In this document: positions 29,173 through 40,134 of the stretch, one piece after another | Layout of the letters: every line of letters starts with the position of its first letter | How positions within the stretch are numbered: position 1 is the stretch's first letter | Source of the DNA: Nostoc sp. CCCryo 231-06 | GTDB lineage: Bacteria > Cyanobacteriota > Cyanobacteriia > Cyanobacteriales > Nostocaceae | Length of the DNA stretch: 64,000 bases | Direction: 5' to 3' | NCBI GenBank assembly: GCA_023522315.1 | Contig: JAHCSU010000096.1 | Span: forward strand, 1-64,000 | The notes under the pieces: generated by a model | Database searches by the model: none | Seen by the model: only the letters and a program-made list of their open reading frames with translations | What the model was told of the DNA's origin: nothing | Translations under genes and position numbers: made by a program

Positions 29173-32100
29173 GGTACTTCCTTCGCAAGTTCTTGTTCTA
29201 AGGTAGTTTTAACTTGTTCATATTCCTGATCTAGTTGCGAGAGTAATTCTAAGCTGTTTTCTAACTTACTGCTGCGTCCCTGTGCTTCTAACACCTTGCA
29301 AAGCTGTGCCAGGGCGATCGCTCCCACAGAAGCACTGCTAGACTTAAGTTGGTGGGCTGTGTTCCATAGAGTCTGGGCATCCTGAGTTGTGATAGCAGTG
29401 CTGATATCTTGTACCAGTCTCGGTGCCTCTGTAAGATAACACTCAATCAGTTCAACAAATGCCAGACGATCTCCTCTGAGCATATTCTGCAAGGATTGGA
29501 GAATTTTGGCATTAATTTTGACGCTTTTGAATGTCTGGTTTTGCCCTGACTGTAGGATATATGAGGAAGGTTGCAATTCTAAGCACATCACTTTACCTTG
29601 CTTTCCTCTGGAAGTGAATTCAGAACTTCTTTGGGGTGGGCATTTGCTGAGTGCCTCAGCTAACTCTTCAAGCTGAATCGGTTTGCTAATGTAGTCATCC
29701 ATACCAGCGGCAAGGCAGACTTCGCGATCGCCCCGCATTGCATTGGCAGTTATCGCAATGATATGGGGACGAAAACCCACTCCCCATTCTTGACAGATTC
29801 TCCGAGTTGCTTCTAATCCATCCATTTTGGGCATGTGGACATCCATCAACACTAAGTCATAGGGCTGTTTTTGCAAAGCCTTGAGTACTTCTAGCCCATT
29901 AGTGACGACATCCGCCACATAACCCATTTTCTGGAGCATCAGTAGGGCAACTTTCTGATTGACAATCGTATCTTCTGCTAGAAGAATCCGCAGTGGCAGT
30001 CGATGGGCTAAATGCCGATCAAGCAACGGAAAATGAGAAATACTGGCCGGGATTGGCTGATTTGCCAAAACACGGGTAATAACATCGTAGAGTTGCGACT
30101 GTTTGATCGGTTTGCTCAAAGAGGCAGCAAACTGGACATCATTAAAATCAGAGGAAGTTTCTAGTCTACCCAAAGAGGTCAGAATCACCAAAGGCAGATT
30201 TTGACAACCAGGTTGCTTGCGGATTTGACGAGCTAGGGTTATGCCATCCATTTCCGGTATCTGCATATCTAAAATGGCAATATCAAACTGCATTCCCTTA
30301 GCAAGTTGAGCTAAAGCTTCTTTACCAGATTTGACAGCATAAGCTTGCATCTTCCAAGACTCTGCTTGCAAGGTGAGAATTTGGCGATTGGTGAGATTAT
30401 CATCCACAATCAACAGGCGTTTTCTGGCAAGCTGCACTGGCGAAGTGCTTAATTCAGCTTGCTCTGACACAGCAGCCACTTTAGTAGTAATAGTGAAGTA
30501 GAATGTTGAACCTTGAGAACATTTTCTACTTTCCCATAGAGGTTTAGGATTGCCACCGACAAACCCTTGGCTTTCCACCCAAAGGGTGCCGCCCATCATC
30601 TTAGTGAGCCGTTTACTTATAGCCAGTCCCAATCCTGTGCCGCCATATCGTCGAGTCATGGAGACATCAGCCTGAGTGAAGGGTTGAAATAACCGCTCTA
30701 TTTTCTCTGGTGCGATGCCAATACCTGTATCTTTGATAGCAAATTGAATTTCGTAGAGAAGTTGCGGCTCTCCAACAGGTATAGGGGACTGGGAAGAGGC
30801 ACAGGGGCAAAGGGAAGGGTGCAGAGGAGAGGAATTTTCCTCCTGCTTTCCTTGTCTCCAGTCCCCAATACTTCGGCAAGGCTCAGTACAAGTCCCTAGA
30901 TCAACAGAGAGTAACACTTCTCCATTTTCAGTAAATTTAATAGCATTGTTGAGAAGATTCATCAAGACTTGGCGCAGACGTGTCATATCGCCGATGATCT
31001 GAGTGGGAACTTGCGGCTGGATCAGGTAAGCTAATTCGATATCCTTTTGAGCAGCTTTAGGAGCTAATAGGGAAATAGCCTGCTCCACACAAGCTCTCAA
31101 ATCAAAAGACTGTTCTTCTAATTCCAGTTTGCCCGACTCAATTTTGGAGAAATCTAAAATGTCGTTGATGATGGTGAGCAAAGCATCTCCGCTACTTTGA
31201 ACTGTTTCTACTAAGTCTTGCTGTTGAGGTGTGAGTTCAGTATCCAGCAGTAGATGAGTCATGCCAATAACAGCATTCATTGGAGTCCGAATTTCGTGAC
31301 TCATCATCGCCAAAAACTCACTTTTTGCCCGATTTGCGGCTTCTGCCTGACGTTTTGCCTGCTCCAAGGCAAAGTTTTTCAAGGTAAGTTCTTCACGTTG
31401 GCGGGTTTCTTGTTCCAGTAAGCGAGCCTGTGCTAGAGCAATACCTAGTTGAGCCGCCACTGCTTCTAGTAATTCGATTTCGTCTTGTGTCCACTGGCGA
31501 AAAGAGCTGTACTGATGTAAAGCGATCGCACCATTGGGTTCTCCTTGATAGGAGGTGCGAATTGACAGCATAGACTTCAGCCCCATTTGTCGGCAAATAG
31601 GTTCAGCCGCCTGGAGTAAAGGATCAACGTACACATTGGGAGAAGCGATCGCTATTTCTTGTGCCATCATCTGCTCGGCATGAGGATTATTGGTCATGGG
31701 AACTTCCAATTTCAACATGGAGCAATAACTAGGAAGTGTACTATACTCTGCTACTAAAGGAATTTCGGGTGTGGGGTCGCTAATGGAAGAATAGATCAGA
31801 CAGCGTTCAACTCCAAATGCTTTGCCAATTTGGGTAGCAGCCGTCTCAAATATTTTTCTGCTGTCAAGGCTTTGACGAATTTCCTGAGTAATTTGTTCAA
31901 GTAGTAGAGTTCGATGCAATTGCCGTTGCAGTGCTTCTTTGGCTCGTTTGTTTTCGGTAATGTCGTGATTAATGCCAACAGTGGCAACAGTTTCCCCCTG
32001 TTCATCCTGTAAAGATACTACGGTTGTTTCGCAAATTCCTTGACTGCCGTCTTTGCGAATAAAGTGTATCTCCCCTGACCAGCGTCCTTGCTGTTTGAGC

Positions 32101-33356
32101 CTTTCAATAATTTTGTTGGTCAGCACTGCGGCTTCTTCCGGTTTATGCAAAATACTAGGAGTTTTACCTAAAACCTCTGCTTTGCTATAGCCAAACATGC
32201 TTTCGGCAGCAGAATTCCAGTCAATAATATTTCCAGTTAAATCTGTGATAATTACGCCATCATGCATGTTTTCAAAGGTGAGGGCTTGCAGACGCAGAGT
32301 GGCTTCGGCAAGCTTGCGTAAGCTAATATCTGTCTGAATTCCAATGAAGTGGCTTAACTTCCCATTTTCGTCATGGATAGGAGAAATACTTAATTCATTC
32401 CAGAATAAGGTACCGTCTTTGCGATAGTTGCGGAGAACAACTTTGCAACTTGTTCCAGATTGAATAGATGAGCACAGTTCATTGAGTGCTAGTTGCTGGT
32501 TATCTGTGCGTTGCAAAAATCGACAGTTTTGCGCAATCACATCAGTAGCACTGTAGCCTGTTATTTGCTCAAAAGCTGGGTTGACGTAAATAACTGGATG
32601 ATGGGCGAGTCTAGCATCGGCAATAATAATTCCATTACTGGTAGCAGCAAGTGCCCTCTCTCTCAGTCTCAAGGTTTCTTCAACCAGCTTCAAATCAGTA
32701 ATGTCAAACATAAACCCTCTCAGCATAGTAGGACTTCCTGCTTCCTCAACTACGCTAACGACATCTCGCAGCCAAACAACTCGCCCATCGGCTGCTAACA
32801 TCCGGTATTCCAATTCGTAATTTTCGCACCTAGCAGTTGCTTGTTGGCAAAAACGAAGAGACTTTTCCAAGTCATCTGGATGTAGATGATTAATCCAAAA
32901 ATTTTCTTCGTACCACTCTGCGATCGGATAATTTAGCAAGTCTACCGCTTGCGGCCCTACGTAAACAAATCGCCAAGTTTTTAAGTCTAATTCCCAAGGG
33001 ATGACTTTGACAGTTTCTAGTAACTGTCGCAAACGATTTTCGCTGGTGCGGAGGGAAATTTCTACCTGTTTCTGTTCAAAAATCCTGTGAATTAAATCCT
33101 GATTTTCTGCTTTTATCTGCTGGTTATTTGCTTGTCTATTCAAGGCAAAATAGATTGAGAATGTCAGCGCGACAATAACCAATAACCCTGCAATCAATAC
33201 TAATTGTCTTGATAACCCCAGAGTTTGGATTAAAAGTCTCTGCCAGAGTAAGACTACAGAAATTGACAAGAAAATCCCCAGCAACAGCCCTAGCAATTCT
33301 CGTTTACGGAAAAATTTCACAGCTTTTAACCAGTCATATTGGTGCTGTTTGACCAC
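29169..33356 (-). CDS. Hybrid histidine kinase: TM, several PAS/PAC, GAF, HisKA, HATPase, two REC, HPt
   Basis: [50 protein letters not shown] blocks DMQIPEMDG and DVHMPKMDG; HPt [13 protein letters not shown]. Confidence 0.95.
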   Translation of the reverse strand: MVKQHQYDWLKAVKFFRKRELLGLLLGIFLSISVVLLWQRLLIQTLGLSRQLVLIAGLLVIVALTFSIYFALNRQANNQQIKAENQDLIHRIFEQKQVEISLRTSENRLRQLLETVKVIPWELDLKTWRFVYVGPQAVDLLNYPIAEWYEENFWINHLHPDDLEKSLRFCQQATARCENYELEYRMLAADGRVVWLRDVVSVVEEAGSPTMLRGFMFDITDLKLVEETLRLRERALAATSNGIIIADARLAHHPVIYVNPAFEQITGYSATDVIAQNCRFLQRTDNQQLALNELCSSIQSGTSCKVVLRNYRKDGTLFWNELSISPIHDENGKLSHFIGIQTDISLRKLAEATLRLQALTFENMHDGVIITDLTGNIIDWNSAAESMFGYSKAEVLGKTPSILHKPEEAAVLTNKIIERLKQQGRWSGEIHFIRKDGSQGICETTVVSLQDEQGETVATVGINHDITENKRAKEALQRQLHRTLLLEQITQEIRQSLDSRKIFETAATQIGKAFGVERCLIYSSISDPTPEIPLVAEYSTLPSYCSMLKLEVPMTNNPHAEQMMAQEIAIASPNVYVDPLLQAAEPICRQMGLKSMLSIRTSYQGEPNGAIALHQYSSFRQWTQDEIELLEAVAAQLGIALAQARLLEQETRQREELTLKNFALEQAKRQAEAANRAKSEFLAMMSHEIRTPMNAVIGMTHLLLDTELTPQQQDLVETVQSSGDALLTIINDILDFSKIESGKLELEEQSFDLRACVEQAISLLAPKAAQKDIELAYLIQPQVPTQIIGDMTRLRQVLMNLLNNAIKFTENGEVLLSVDLGTCTEPCRSIGDWRQGKQEENSSPLHPSLCPCASSQSPIPVGEPQLLYEIQFAIKDTGIGIAPEKIERLFQPFTQADVSMTRRYGGTGLGLAISKRLTKMMGGTLWVESQGFVGGNPKPLWESRKCSQGSTFYFTITTKVAAVSEQAELSTSPVQLARKRLLIVDDNLTNRQILTLQAESWKMQAYAVKSGKEALAQLAKGMQFDIAILDMQIPEMDGITLARQIRKQPGCQNLPLVILTSLGRLETSSDFNDVQFAASLSKPIKQSQLYDVITRVLANQPIPASISHFPLLDRHLAHRLPLRILLAEDTIVNQKVALLMLQKMGYVADVVTNGLEVLKALQKQPYDLVLMDVHMPKMDGLEATRRICQEWGVGFRPHIIAITANAMRGDREVCLAAGMDDYISKPIQLEELAEALSKCPPQRSSEFTSRGKQGKVMCLELQPSSYILQSGQNQTFKSVKINAKILQSLQNMLRGDRLAFVELIECYLTEAPRLVQDISTAITTQDAQTLWNTAHQLKSSSASVGAIALAQLCKVLEAQGRSSKLENSLELLSQLDQEYEQVKTTLEQELAKEVP

Positions 33357-34140
33357 TTATTAACCCTCCAGCACTTTCAGGGCATATTGCGCTAACTTTT
33401 ACTTTTAAGTAATCTCAAATATCAATAGCAAGGGGGCAATTACGGAATTTACTTATAAGTTAGATATTTGGATATAATCTTGTCAGAAAAACTTAATAAT
33501 TTCTGATTATAATTATCTTACCGTTTTTTTGATAGCAGCAAATTGTCCGTACTAGGTTTATCTACGAGACGGACTCGCGATCGCTAAGGTGCCTCTGACG
33601 CAAATAAACTTAAAGTTACTGGTTTACTAACACCCTACGCGCAAAGGCTTACTGGCTCAGAAACTCGGATTTTAAACGTAAAATACAAAGGTCGATATGC
33701 TCGTGACAACATCCAGAATTTTTAACGAATCGCGGAAGTCCCCATCTTCTCTGCGAGACGCTAACGCGAACAAGGTACTCCTAAGATGGGGATTGTGAGC
33801 ACTTCTCTACGAGACGCTGCGCGAACGACAAGCTCAGTGACCACGGGGGATGTTCGCGGAGCGTCACGGAGTGAGGATTGCATCTGGAATTGATTTTTTG
33901 CTTTGCAAAAACAAATTCTGGATGTATGACGAATCCCCATCGCCCTTGGCGTCTCCCCTTGGGAGAGGATTTTCTGGTAAGATACAGAGTGTCTTGACCA
34001 TCAATGCCACAAGCGAAAACCATTAGCTTTCAGGTATATGTTGCAAGAAAACCCAACTCTTGGAGACGCTGCGCGAACGACTTCGCTCAGGGTAAAAGAT
34101 TTGGGTCTTGGGAACCAGGACTCCTGCCCTTGGAGGGAAT

Positions 34141-34224
34141 GTAAGACTAATAGAGCTACGGAGTAATAGATGGCTATTCCCGATGAATTGGGAAGCCCCG
34201 CTGTAAGACGGCGGGGTAGTTCAC
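34141..34224 (+). mobile_element. Candidate solo IS200/IS605-type right end
   Basis: TTCCCGATGAATTGGGAAGCCCCGCTGTAAGACGGCGGGGTAGTTCACC: two successive hairpins ending in GTTCACC; no tnpA/tnpB ORF. Confidence 0.35.
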
Positions 34225-34229
34225 CTAGA

Positions 34230-34268
34230 AGATCCCCGACTTCTTAAAGAAGTCGGGGATCTGGTTTT
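34230..34268 (-). terminator. Hairpin AGATCCCCGACTTCTT/AAGAAGTCGGGGATCT followed by T-run
   Basis: Near-perfect 16-bp stem, TTTTTT on + strand; downstream end of the 34269-34733 gene. Confidence 0.6.
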
Positions 34269-34733
34269 TTACGCTTTTTCTCCTACCGTCACCGTTTCAT
34301 TCTGCTGAAACTTCGGGAAAAATGTCTTAGTAATCCAGTCAGTCAAGATGTGAGAGAGTAATCCCATAGGGCCAGCAAATAAACACAGTGCAAGGGAGTG
34401 AATTGTCCAAATACCTGTTTTTTGCCCTTCCCAATAAATCCAGCGGCCGACGAATAAATCCATCACTAAAAAATGAATCCAACCCGTTGCAGCAGCTGTT
34501 TCATTTGCAAAAAATCTTGCAATATCAGCTAATTGAGGATTCGATAAAGCTTGGGCATTTTCTGGTGTAATACTGTTGATAAACAAATATAAATATGCAC
34601 CAGCTAACAGCAAAAATGGCAAATATGATGACATTATCTGCCGTGTAACTTTCCAGTTTGGCAATAAAATCATCAACGCCCAAAAAGGTAACACAAAAAG
34701 ATTGGCGAAGTTAAAAAGTTGAGAGATCGTCAT
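34269..34733 (-). CDS. ABA4-like family protein (DUF4281)
   Basis: Multi-TM; FNFANLFVLPFWALMILLPNWKVTR... GWIHFLVMDLFVGRWIYWEG...GLLSHILT. Confidence 0.8.
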   Translation of the reverse strand: MTISQLFNFANLFVLPFWALMILLPNWKVTRQIMSSYLPFLLLAGAYLYLFINSITPENAQALSNPQLADIARFFANETAAATGWIHFLVMDLFVGRWIYWEGQKTGIWTIHSLALCLFAGPMGLLSHILTDWITKTFFPKFQQNETVTVGEKA

Positions 34734-34814
34734 ATTTTTATAAGGTGAAAATTTTTCAGTTATTGTTTGTTTTGAATTAACTAATTATTCATAACTCGTA
34801 AATCTTAGCATTAT

Positions 34815-34847
34815 AGATCCCCGACTTCTTTGAGAAGTCGGGGATCT
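34815..34847. repeat. Second copy of the AGATCCCCGACTTCTT hairpin
   Basis: AGATCCCCGACTTCTTTGAGAAGTCGGGGATCT. Confidence 0.8.
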
Positions 34848-34855
34848 GGGTATAC

Positions 34856-35896
34856 TTATAAAGCTACAAGTTGCGATTCGATTTCTGAAGATTTCAAATC
34901 ACGTCCGATGAAAACTAAGCGGGTTTGCCTAGCCTCTTCGGGTTTCCAGGGGCGATCGTAAAATTTATCAAATCGGGTTCCCACACCTTGCATGACTAGG
35001 CGCATGGATTTATTTGGCACTGCTACAAAGCCTTTAATTCGGTAAATTTCTTGTTCTTGTGCTAATTTCTCTAACTGCTGTTGCAGCTTTTCTGGGTCAA
35101 ATGTACGATCCAAAATTAAATTAGTTGAGATAATTTCTTCGTCGTGATTGTGGTCTTCTTCTGTATCGTGATGACTAGGACGAGAATCTAAATTGTCTTC
35201 GACTGCGGCTTGGAATCCTAATAATATAGATGCGTCTAGTTGAGAACGATCGCTCTCGACAATCTTCACCACTCTGGGCAATTCTTGCTTAATCAATTCC
35301 TCAACTCTCGCTTTTGTCTCGGCATCCACCAAGTCAATTTTATTCAACACCACCAAGTCTGCACAAGCAAGTTGGTCTTCAAACAGTTCTTGCAAGGGTG
35401 TTTCATGTTCTAGATTATCATCTGCTTGTCGTTGGGCTGCGATCGCATCTGGATCACTAGCAAATGTCCCTGCTGCTACCGCCGCACAATCTACCACGGT
35501 AATTACAGCATCCACAGTGGCGGCGTTGCGAATTTCTTGCCAGCGAAAAGCCTTTACCAATGGTTTTGGCAAGGCTAAACCAGAGGTTTCAATCAAAATG
35601 CAGTCGATGCTATCTCGCCGCTTGATTAACTCTTGCATCGTTGGGTAAAATTCTTCCTGTACGGTGCAGCATAAGCAGCCGTTGGTTAATTCAAAGATAT
35701 TAGTGTCGCCCTCACCATCTTCCGGGCAAACTTGACAAGACTTTAACAATTCGCCATCAATACCTAGTTCGCCAAATTCATTGACTAAAACGGCAATGCG
35801 GCGGCCTTGGTTGTTTTGTAGCAGGTGGCGAATTAGGCTGGTTTTTCCACTACCTAAGAAGCCTGTAATCACTGTGACAGGAATTTTCGTAGCCAT
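34856..35896 (-). CDS. CobW/COG0523 family GTP-binding metallochaperone-like protein
   Basis: VTGFLGSGKTSLIRHLL, ELTNGCLCCTV, NKIDLVD. Confidence 0.9.
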   Translation of the reverse strand: MATKIPVTVITGFLGSGKTSLIRHLLQNNQGRRIAVLVNEFGELGIDGELLKSCQVCPEDGEGDTNIFELTNGCLCCTVQEEFYPTMQELIKRRDSIDCILIETSGLALPKPLVKAFRWQEIRNAATVDAVITVVDCAAVAAGTFASDPDAIAAQRQADDNLEHETPLQELFEDQLACADLVVLNKIDLVDAETKARVEELIKQELPRVVKIVESDRSQLDASILLGFQAAVEDNLDSRPSHHDTEEDHNHDEEIISTNLILDRTFDPEKLQQQLEKLAQEQEIYRIKGFVAVPNKSMRLVMQGVGTRFDKFYDRPWKPEEARQTRLVFIGRDLKSSEIESQLVAL

Positions 35897-36098
35897 ATTT
35901 TTGCCTGATTTACTCAGTATAAGAAGTTTTACAAGTTACAAACTTAAATACTGAGATTAAGCTTGGTGTGAAGATTGACTTAGTTATTTTAAGCTGAAAG
36001 TCTATGGTAAGCCTGAAAATTTTGGCGCTACTGTTGAGTTTAGGTTTAGCTGAGATATTGCACTTGCCCAATCTCCTGCCAAAGAATAAATTCTCTGT

Positions 36099-36202
36099 CT
36101 AATAGCTTAAGTCCACTTAAGTGGACTTAAATCCATGCGATCAACGAGTTTAGTCCTCTTGAGAGGACTTTCGCTATTAGCCATAGGTTTCTAACCTATG
36201 GC
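36099..36202. repeat. Multi-hairpin palindromic repeat element
   Basis: CTAATAGC...GCTATTAG enclosing TTAAGTCCACTTAAGTGGACTTAA and AGTCCTCTTGAGAGGACT, then GCCATAGGTTTCTAACCTATGGC. Confidence 0.75.
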
Positions 36203-36419
36203 GAGTTGTGAAACTGGTGTAATATCTGAGTTTTATTAAACATAATTGAGGGGCAATCTCCCCATGCTTGCTTTCACCAATAAAAAGCAGTCACAAGGCT
36301 ATTGCCCCTAAATATTTTGAGCGTCGATCGCTCTTTCCCCAGAAACACCTATGAATTATCCTTCATTAGGGTATCTGAACTTATGACTACACACACCATA
36401 CTCCGCAATCTCAACAGAG

Positions 36420-37136
36420 CTACTCAGCTGTGACCAGTTCAGTGCTGCCGCGTGTCCGTCGCCGTGTGAGGCTGTTGTACAGCATTACACCGATAGCTTT
36501 GATCAAATTGCCTTCCAATTCTTGGAACATCGTCATATTTGTGCCAAAGGCGGCGTTAGCTTCATCAACGATGCGATCGCTTGTAGCATCATCAAGGGGT
36601 AATTCATCCAAAACTTGACGATATTTGGCTTTGAATGCCTTCTCGTCAAGAATCTCTGGAAACTCATAAAAGGCTGTTCCTTGCCCATCAGACAAATTCA
36701 TCGCCGTTACAGCAATATTTTTGAGAATTTGTCCCCCGGATAAGTCACCCAAGTAACGAGTATATGAATGAGCGATTAACAGTTCCGGTTCTGTTTGAGA
36801 TATTTCTCGGATGCGCTTTACATAAGCTTCACCTGCGGGAGACAGCTTGATTTGCTCTCTCCAGTTAGCACCAAAGTAATAACTCAGGTCTTGCTCTAAG
36901 GTATACTTGCGGTTTAGCTCTTGAAAGTTAATTTTAGAAAGAATTGGGTGCTGGCGATGCTTTTCCATTTCCTCTTCCATCGCTGAGTAGACGAAGTAGA
37001 AGTTAGCAACTAGTTTCCGGTAAGAGTTTTTCTCGACTACTCCTCTTAAAAAGCACTTGACAAAACCTACATTTTCTGCCATTGTGTGGGCTTTTTTAGT
37101 GCCTACACGTAATTTGGTTGCTAAATTGCTGCTCAT
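36420..37136 (-). CDS. ho1: Heme oxygenase (biliverdin-producing)
   Basis: LRVGTKKAHTMAENVGFVKCFLRGVVEKNSYRKLVANFYFVYSAMEEEME; AHSYTRYLGDLSGGQIL. Confidence 0.95.
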   Translation of the reverse strand: MSSNLATKLRVGTKKAHTMAENVGFVKCFLRGVVEKNSYRKLVANFYFVYSAMEEEMEKHRQHPILSKINFQELNRKYTLEQDLSYYFGANWREQIKLSPAGEAYVKRIREISQTEPELLIAHSYTRYLGDLSGGQILKNIAVTAMNLSDGQGTAFYEFPEILDEKAFKAKYRQVLDELPLDDATSDRIVDEANAAFGTNMTMFQELEGNLIKAIGVMLYNSLTRRRTRGSTELVTAE

Positions 37137-37831
37137 GCTAAATTTCTCAACTTTTAAAAAGTTAACTGCCGGAGTTTTAATTCACTAACGGCTAAAAAAG
37201 CCATTAAAACGTTACCTTAAAACTATTTGATGAGAATTTATATTAAAATTTTTTAAGCTGCAATAATCGTGTAGCTTTTTACACAGCAACTATTTAAGCA
37301 AATAATTGCCCTGTACGCATGAAAATTACTTCCCCAGCATTGCCCATTCCCTATTTTCCAGTCAGAAAATCAGCTTTTGTGTTTCCAAAATTACGAAAGC
37401 AATAATACGCAAAAGTAGTGTAGATTTTTAATTTAAGGTAACTTCATACCCAAAGAAAACATCTCTTAATCTTTATATTAATTTTATCCAGATGAATGTT
37501 TAGATAATAAATTAGCAAGTTTTTATTATCTCAGTATTTCTCTCAAAAAATCAATAGATCAATACTAAATTAAGTACAGATACTGAGGAGTATAGAATAT
37601 GCAAGTGATATATTACAAATAGATTAACTGAGAAAACAACGTATATTTTCATTATTAATAATGTACTATACAGCAAGTTTCAACTCAGTCATTTACTCAA
37701 TTTAAGTCTCAAATCCAGACAGAGAAACTGTTTTACCTGTGACTACTGAGATATTAATTATGCTGTAACTACCAATCAATTAAATTTCAACCTTTGAGCT
37801 AGTTAATTCCAATAAATATTACATAAACAAT

Positions 37832-38656
37832 ATGGTAAATATTTTAAATCGTTTAAAGGTTAGTTTGCACAACAAGCTATGGTTGTTTAACTACCGATTG
37901 CGAGAACTTCAGATCCGGCTACAGTTCTACTGGCTTTTGTATCGAGGTAGTCAACCGCTAAATGTTAGCGATAAATCGCTAATTGTGTTTGCTCCTCACC
38001 AAGATGATGAGGCACTGGGCTGTGGTGGAATTATTGCACTCAAACGAGAACAAAATATACCTATTAAGGTTGTTTTTGTCACGGATGGAGGGGGTTCTCA
38101 TCAAGGTAATCCCAAAATTAGCCGCTCTGAAATTATCCAAATTCGCAAACAAGAAGCACTGACAGCTTTAAACATTCTGGGTGTTGATTCAAAAGATATT
38201 CACTTTCTTAATAAATCTGATGGCTCACTACACAAGATGACAGAAGCCGAACAGCAGCAAACCATTGAAGAAATGGCGCAATTGTTGCATACCTTTCAGC
38301 CCCAAGAAGTTTACGTAACTCACAAAAGAGATCGGAGTCGAGACCATGAGATTACTTATCAACTTGTTGAGACCGCGATTGTTAAAGCTGGAGTGAAGGT
38401 TGATTTGTGGGAGTATGCCATCTGGTTGCTTTGGAAATCCTTACTATTTCGGGATCTCAAGTTTGACGAATTGGCAGGTGCTCATCGATTATCTATTCAC
38501 ACAGTGCAATCCAAAAAAAATGAGGCGATCAAAACCTATCGTTCTCAATATTTACCTATAGATGCTGAATCTAGCGCGGTACTACCTCCTGGTTTTCTCT
38601 GGCGGTTCTTCTTACCTCATGAGGTTTTTTTCAAATCAGAATTGCCAAAGCTATAG
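37832..38656 (+). CDS. PIG-L family deacetylase
   Basis: VFAPHQDDEALGCGG and VTHKRDRSRDHEITYQL. Confidence 0.9.
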   Translation: MVNILNRLKVSLHNKLWLFNYRLRELQIRLQFYWLLYRGSQPLNVSDKSLIVFAPHQDDEALGCGGIIALKREQNIPIKVVFVTDGGGSHQGNPKISRSEIIQIRKQEALTALNILGVDSKDIHFLNKSDGSLHKMTEAEQQQTIEEMAQLLHTFQPQEVYVTHKRDRSRDHEITYQLVETAIVKAGVKVDLWEYAIWLLWKSLLFRDLKFDELAGAHRLSIHTVQSKKNEAIKTYRSQYLPIDAESSAVLPPGFLWRFFLPHEVFFKSELPKL

Positions 38657-38916
38657 CTTTCTCCTTTGGAATTGGAGAAAATGAAATTGTGTTTAACTTT
38701 GTTTGAATGAATAAGGCAGAAGAGAAATTAGTGGAACATTCGGAACAACCACTTTCTTGTTAATCACTAAATCTTAGATTTAATGTGGTTTTTAGCCATT
38801 TATTCATTAATCATAGCTGGTTTTTGATGTTTTTTTACATCAATTAATAGCTTCTGTCAAGAAAATACCTACTTTCAAAACCCCAAATTTTTTATTGGAA
38901 ATTAACAGAAAAATAA

Positions 38917-39786
38917 ATGATTCAATCAGAAAAAAACTTTTGCTTTTGTACTTTAGCACTAGGCAAAAAATATAGCGCTCTTGCTTCATTATTAGCAAAA
39001 GATATAGAGATATATTCCCCTAACACTTCTTTTATTATCTTAACTGATCATCCTGAAGAATTTAGTAAATATCGTCAAGTTTTAGTCTTTAAGCATGAAC
39101 AACAGGGTGTTAAGTGTTACCACGATAAAAGATTTGCGATCGCAAAAGCTCTTTCACTCTTTAATTCGTGTATATTTATCGACTCAGATATGCGAATCTT
39201 GGCATCAGTGCCAGAAGATATGCAATGGCTGCTAACACCAGGAATTAGCGCCAGAGCTTGTATGGATATGCCAAAAAAATTTACTAAAGTTATTGCAGGA
39301 ACTGCTAGTAGTAAATTTGTGAGAGAATTTACAGTTGTTAAAAATGCAACAAAAATTCTTAATTTGGAAACAAGTTGGAAAGATATTAGTTTTGTCCACG
39401 AGTACTTATTCTCAGTCACTAAAGATTCAGGCAAAGAAATTGAGTTTTTGCAACAATGGGATATGCTTGCTAATTACTTTGAGCTAAATGGAATTTATGA
39501 AGGTGAAGGGAATGCAATAGGTTTAGCTGCTTATAAAGCTGGACTGGCAGTTAGATGGAGTGAGATGGAAGGCATTTCATTTTTCAATAATAAAATTGAG
39601 TTAGTAAAAATTAGCAAGGGTCAATCAAATAGGGATGAAATATCTCAGTATTTTGAAGACCACGAAAGAATTTTATACCCTAAGCGCTCTTTCCTGAGCA
39701 AAGCTATAGATAAACTTGGAAAAGCAATTATGCATTTTTACAGAAAAATGCGGTTTAAAATTGTTCGCTCTTCTTTGTTAAACTGA
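38917..39786 (+). CDS. Hypothetical protein, glycosyltransferase-like
   Basis: CIFIDSDMRIL, DxD-like motif; position in polysaccharide region. Confidence 0.5.
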   Translation: MIQSEKNFCFCTLALGKKYSALASLLAKDIEIYSPNTSFIILTDHPEEFSKYRQVLVFKHEQQGVKCYHDKRFAIAKALSLFNSCIFIDSDMRILASVPEDMQWLLTPGISARACMDMPKKFTKVIAGTASSKFVREFTVVKNATKILNLETSWKDISFVHEYLFSVTKDSGKEIEFLQQWDMLANYFELNGIYEGEGNAIGLAAYKAGLAVRWSEMEGISFFNNKIELVKISKGQSNRDEISQYFEDHERILYPKRSFLSKAIDKLGKAIMHFYRKMRFKIVRSSLLN

Positions 39787-40134
39787 TATCTGAACACTGT
39801 TATCCAAGTTAAAAAATCAGGTTTTTAGGCAAAAAATCTAGGTTCTTGGCTTCGCAATTGCAAGAAACTCAATTCTCTTTTAAAACTACCTTTGAGAGCA
39901 TCCCATTAACGCGATCGCTATCATATCGCCTAGCATGAAAAATGCGAGTTCCGTTAAATGACAGTTTCTCATAGATTTAGATCAGAACTTCAAAGGGGGC
40001 TTACCCTACGGAACGCTACGCGAAGGTTTGTTTAGCCACTAATTCCAGTCATTCGGTTTTGTGGTGCAAGATTTGAGAAAAAGTTTTCTGTCAGAATTGT
40101 TGAATCAAGTGTTAAATGCTATTTTCTAGTGTGA

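Noticed and set aside
30667-30879. 70-aa minus ORF inside the kinase
   Set aside because: Alternate frame of the inserted repeat in the hybrid kinase.
33781-34023. 80-aa minus ORF
   Set aside because: Composed largely of short dispersed repeats; no family signal.
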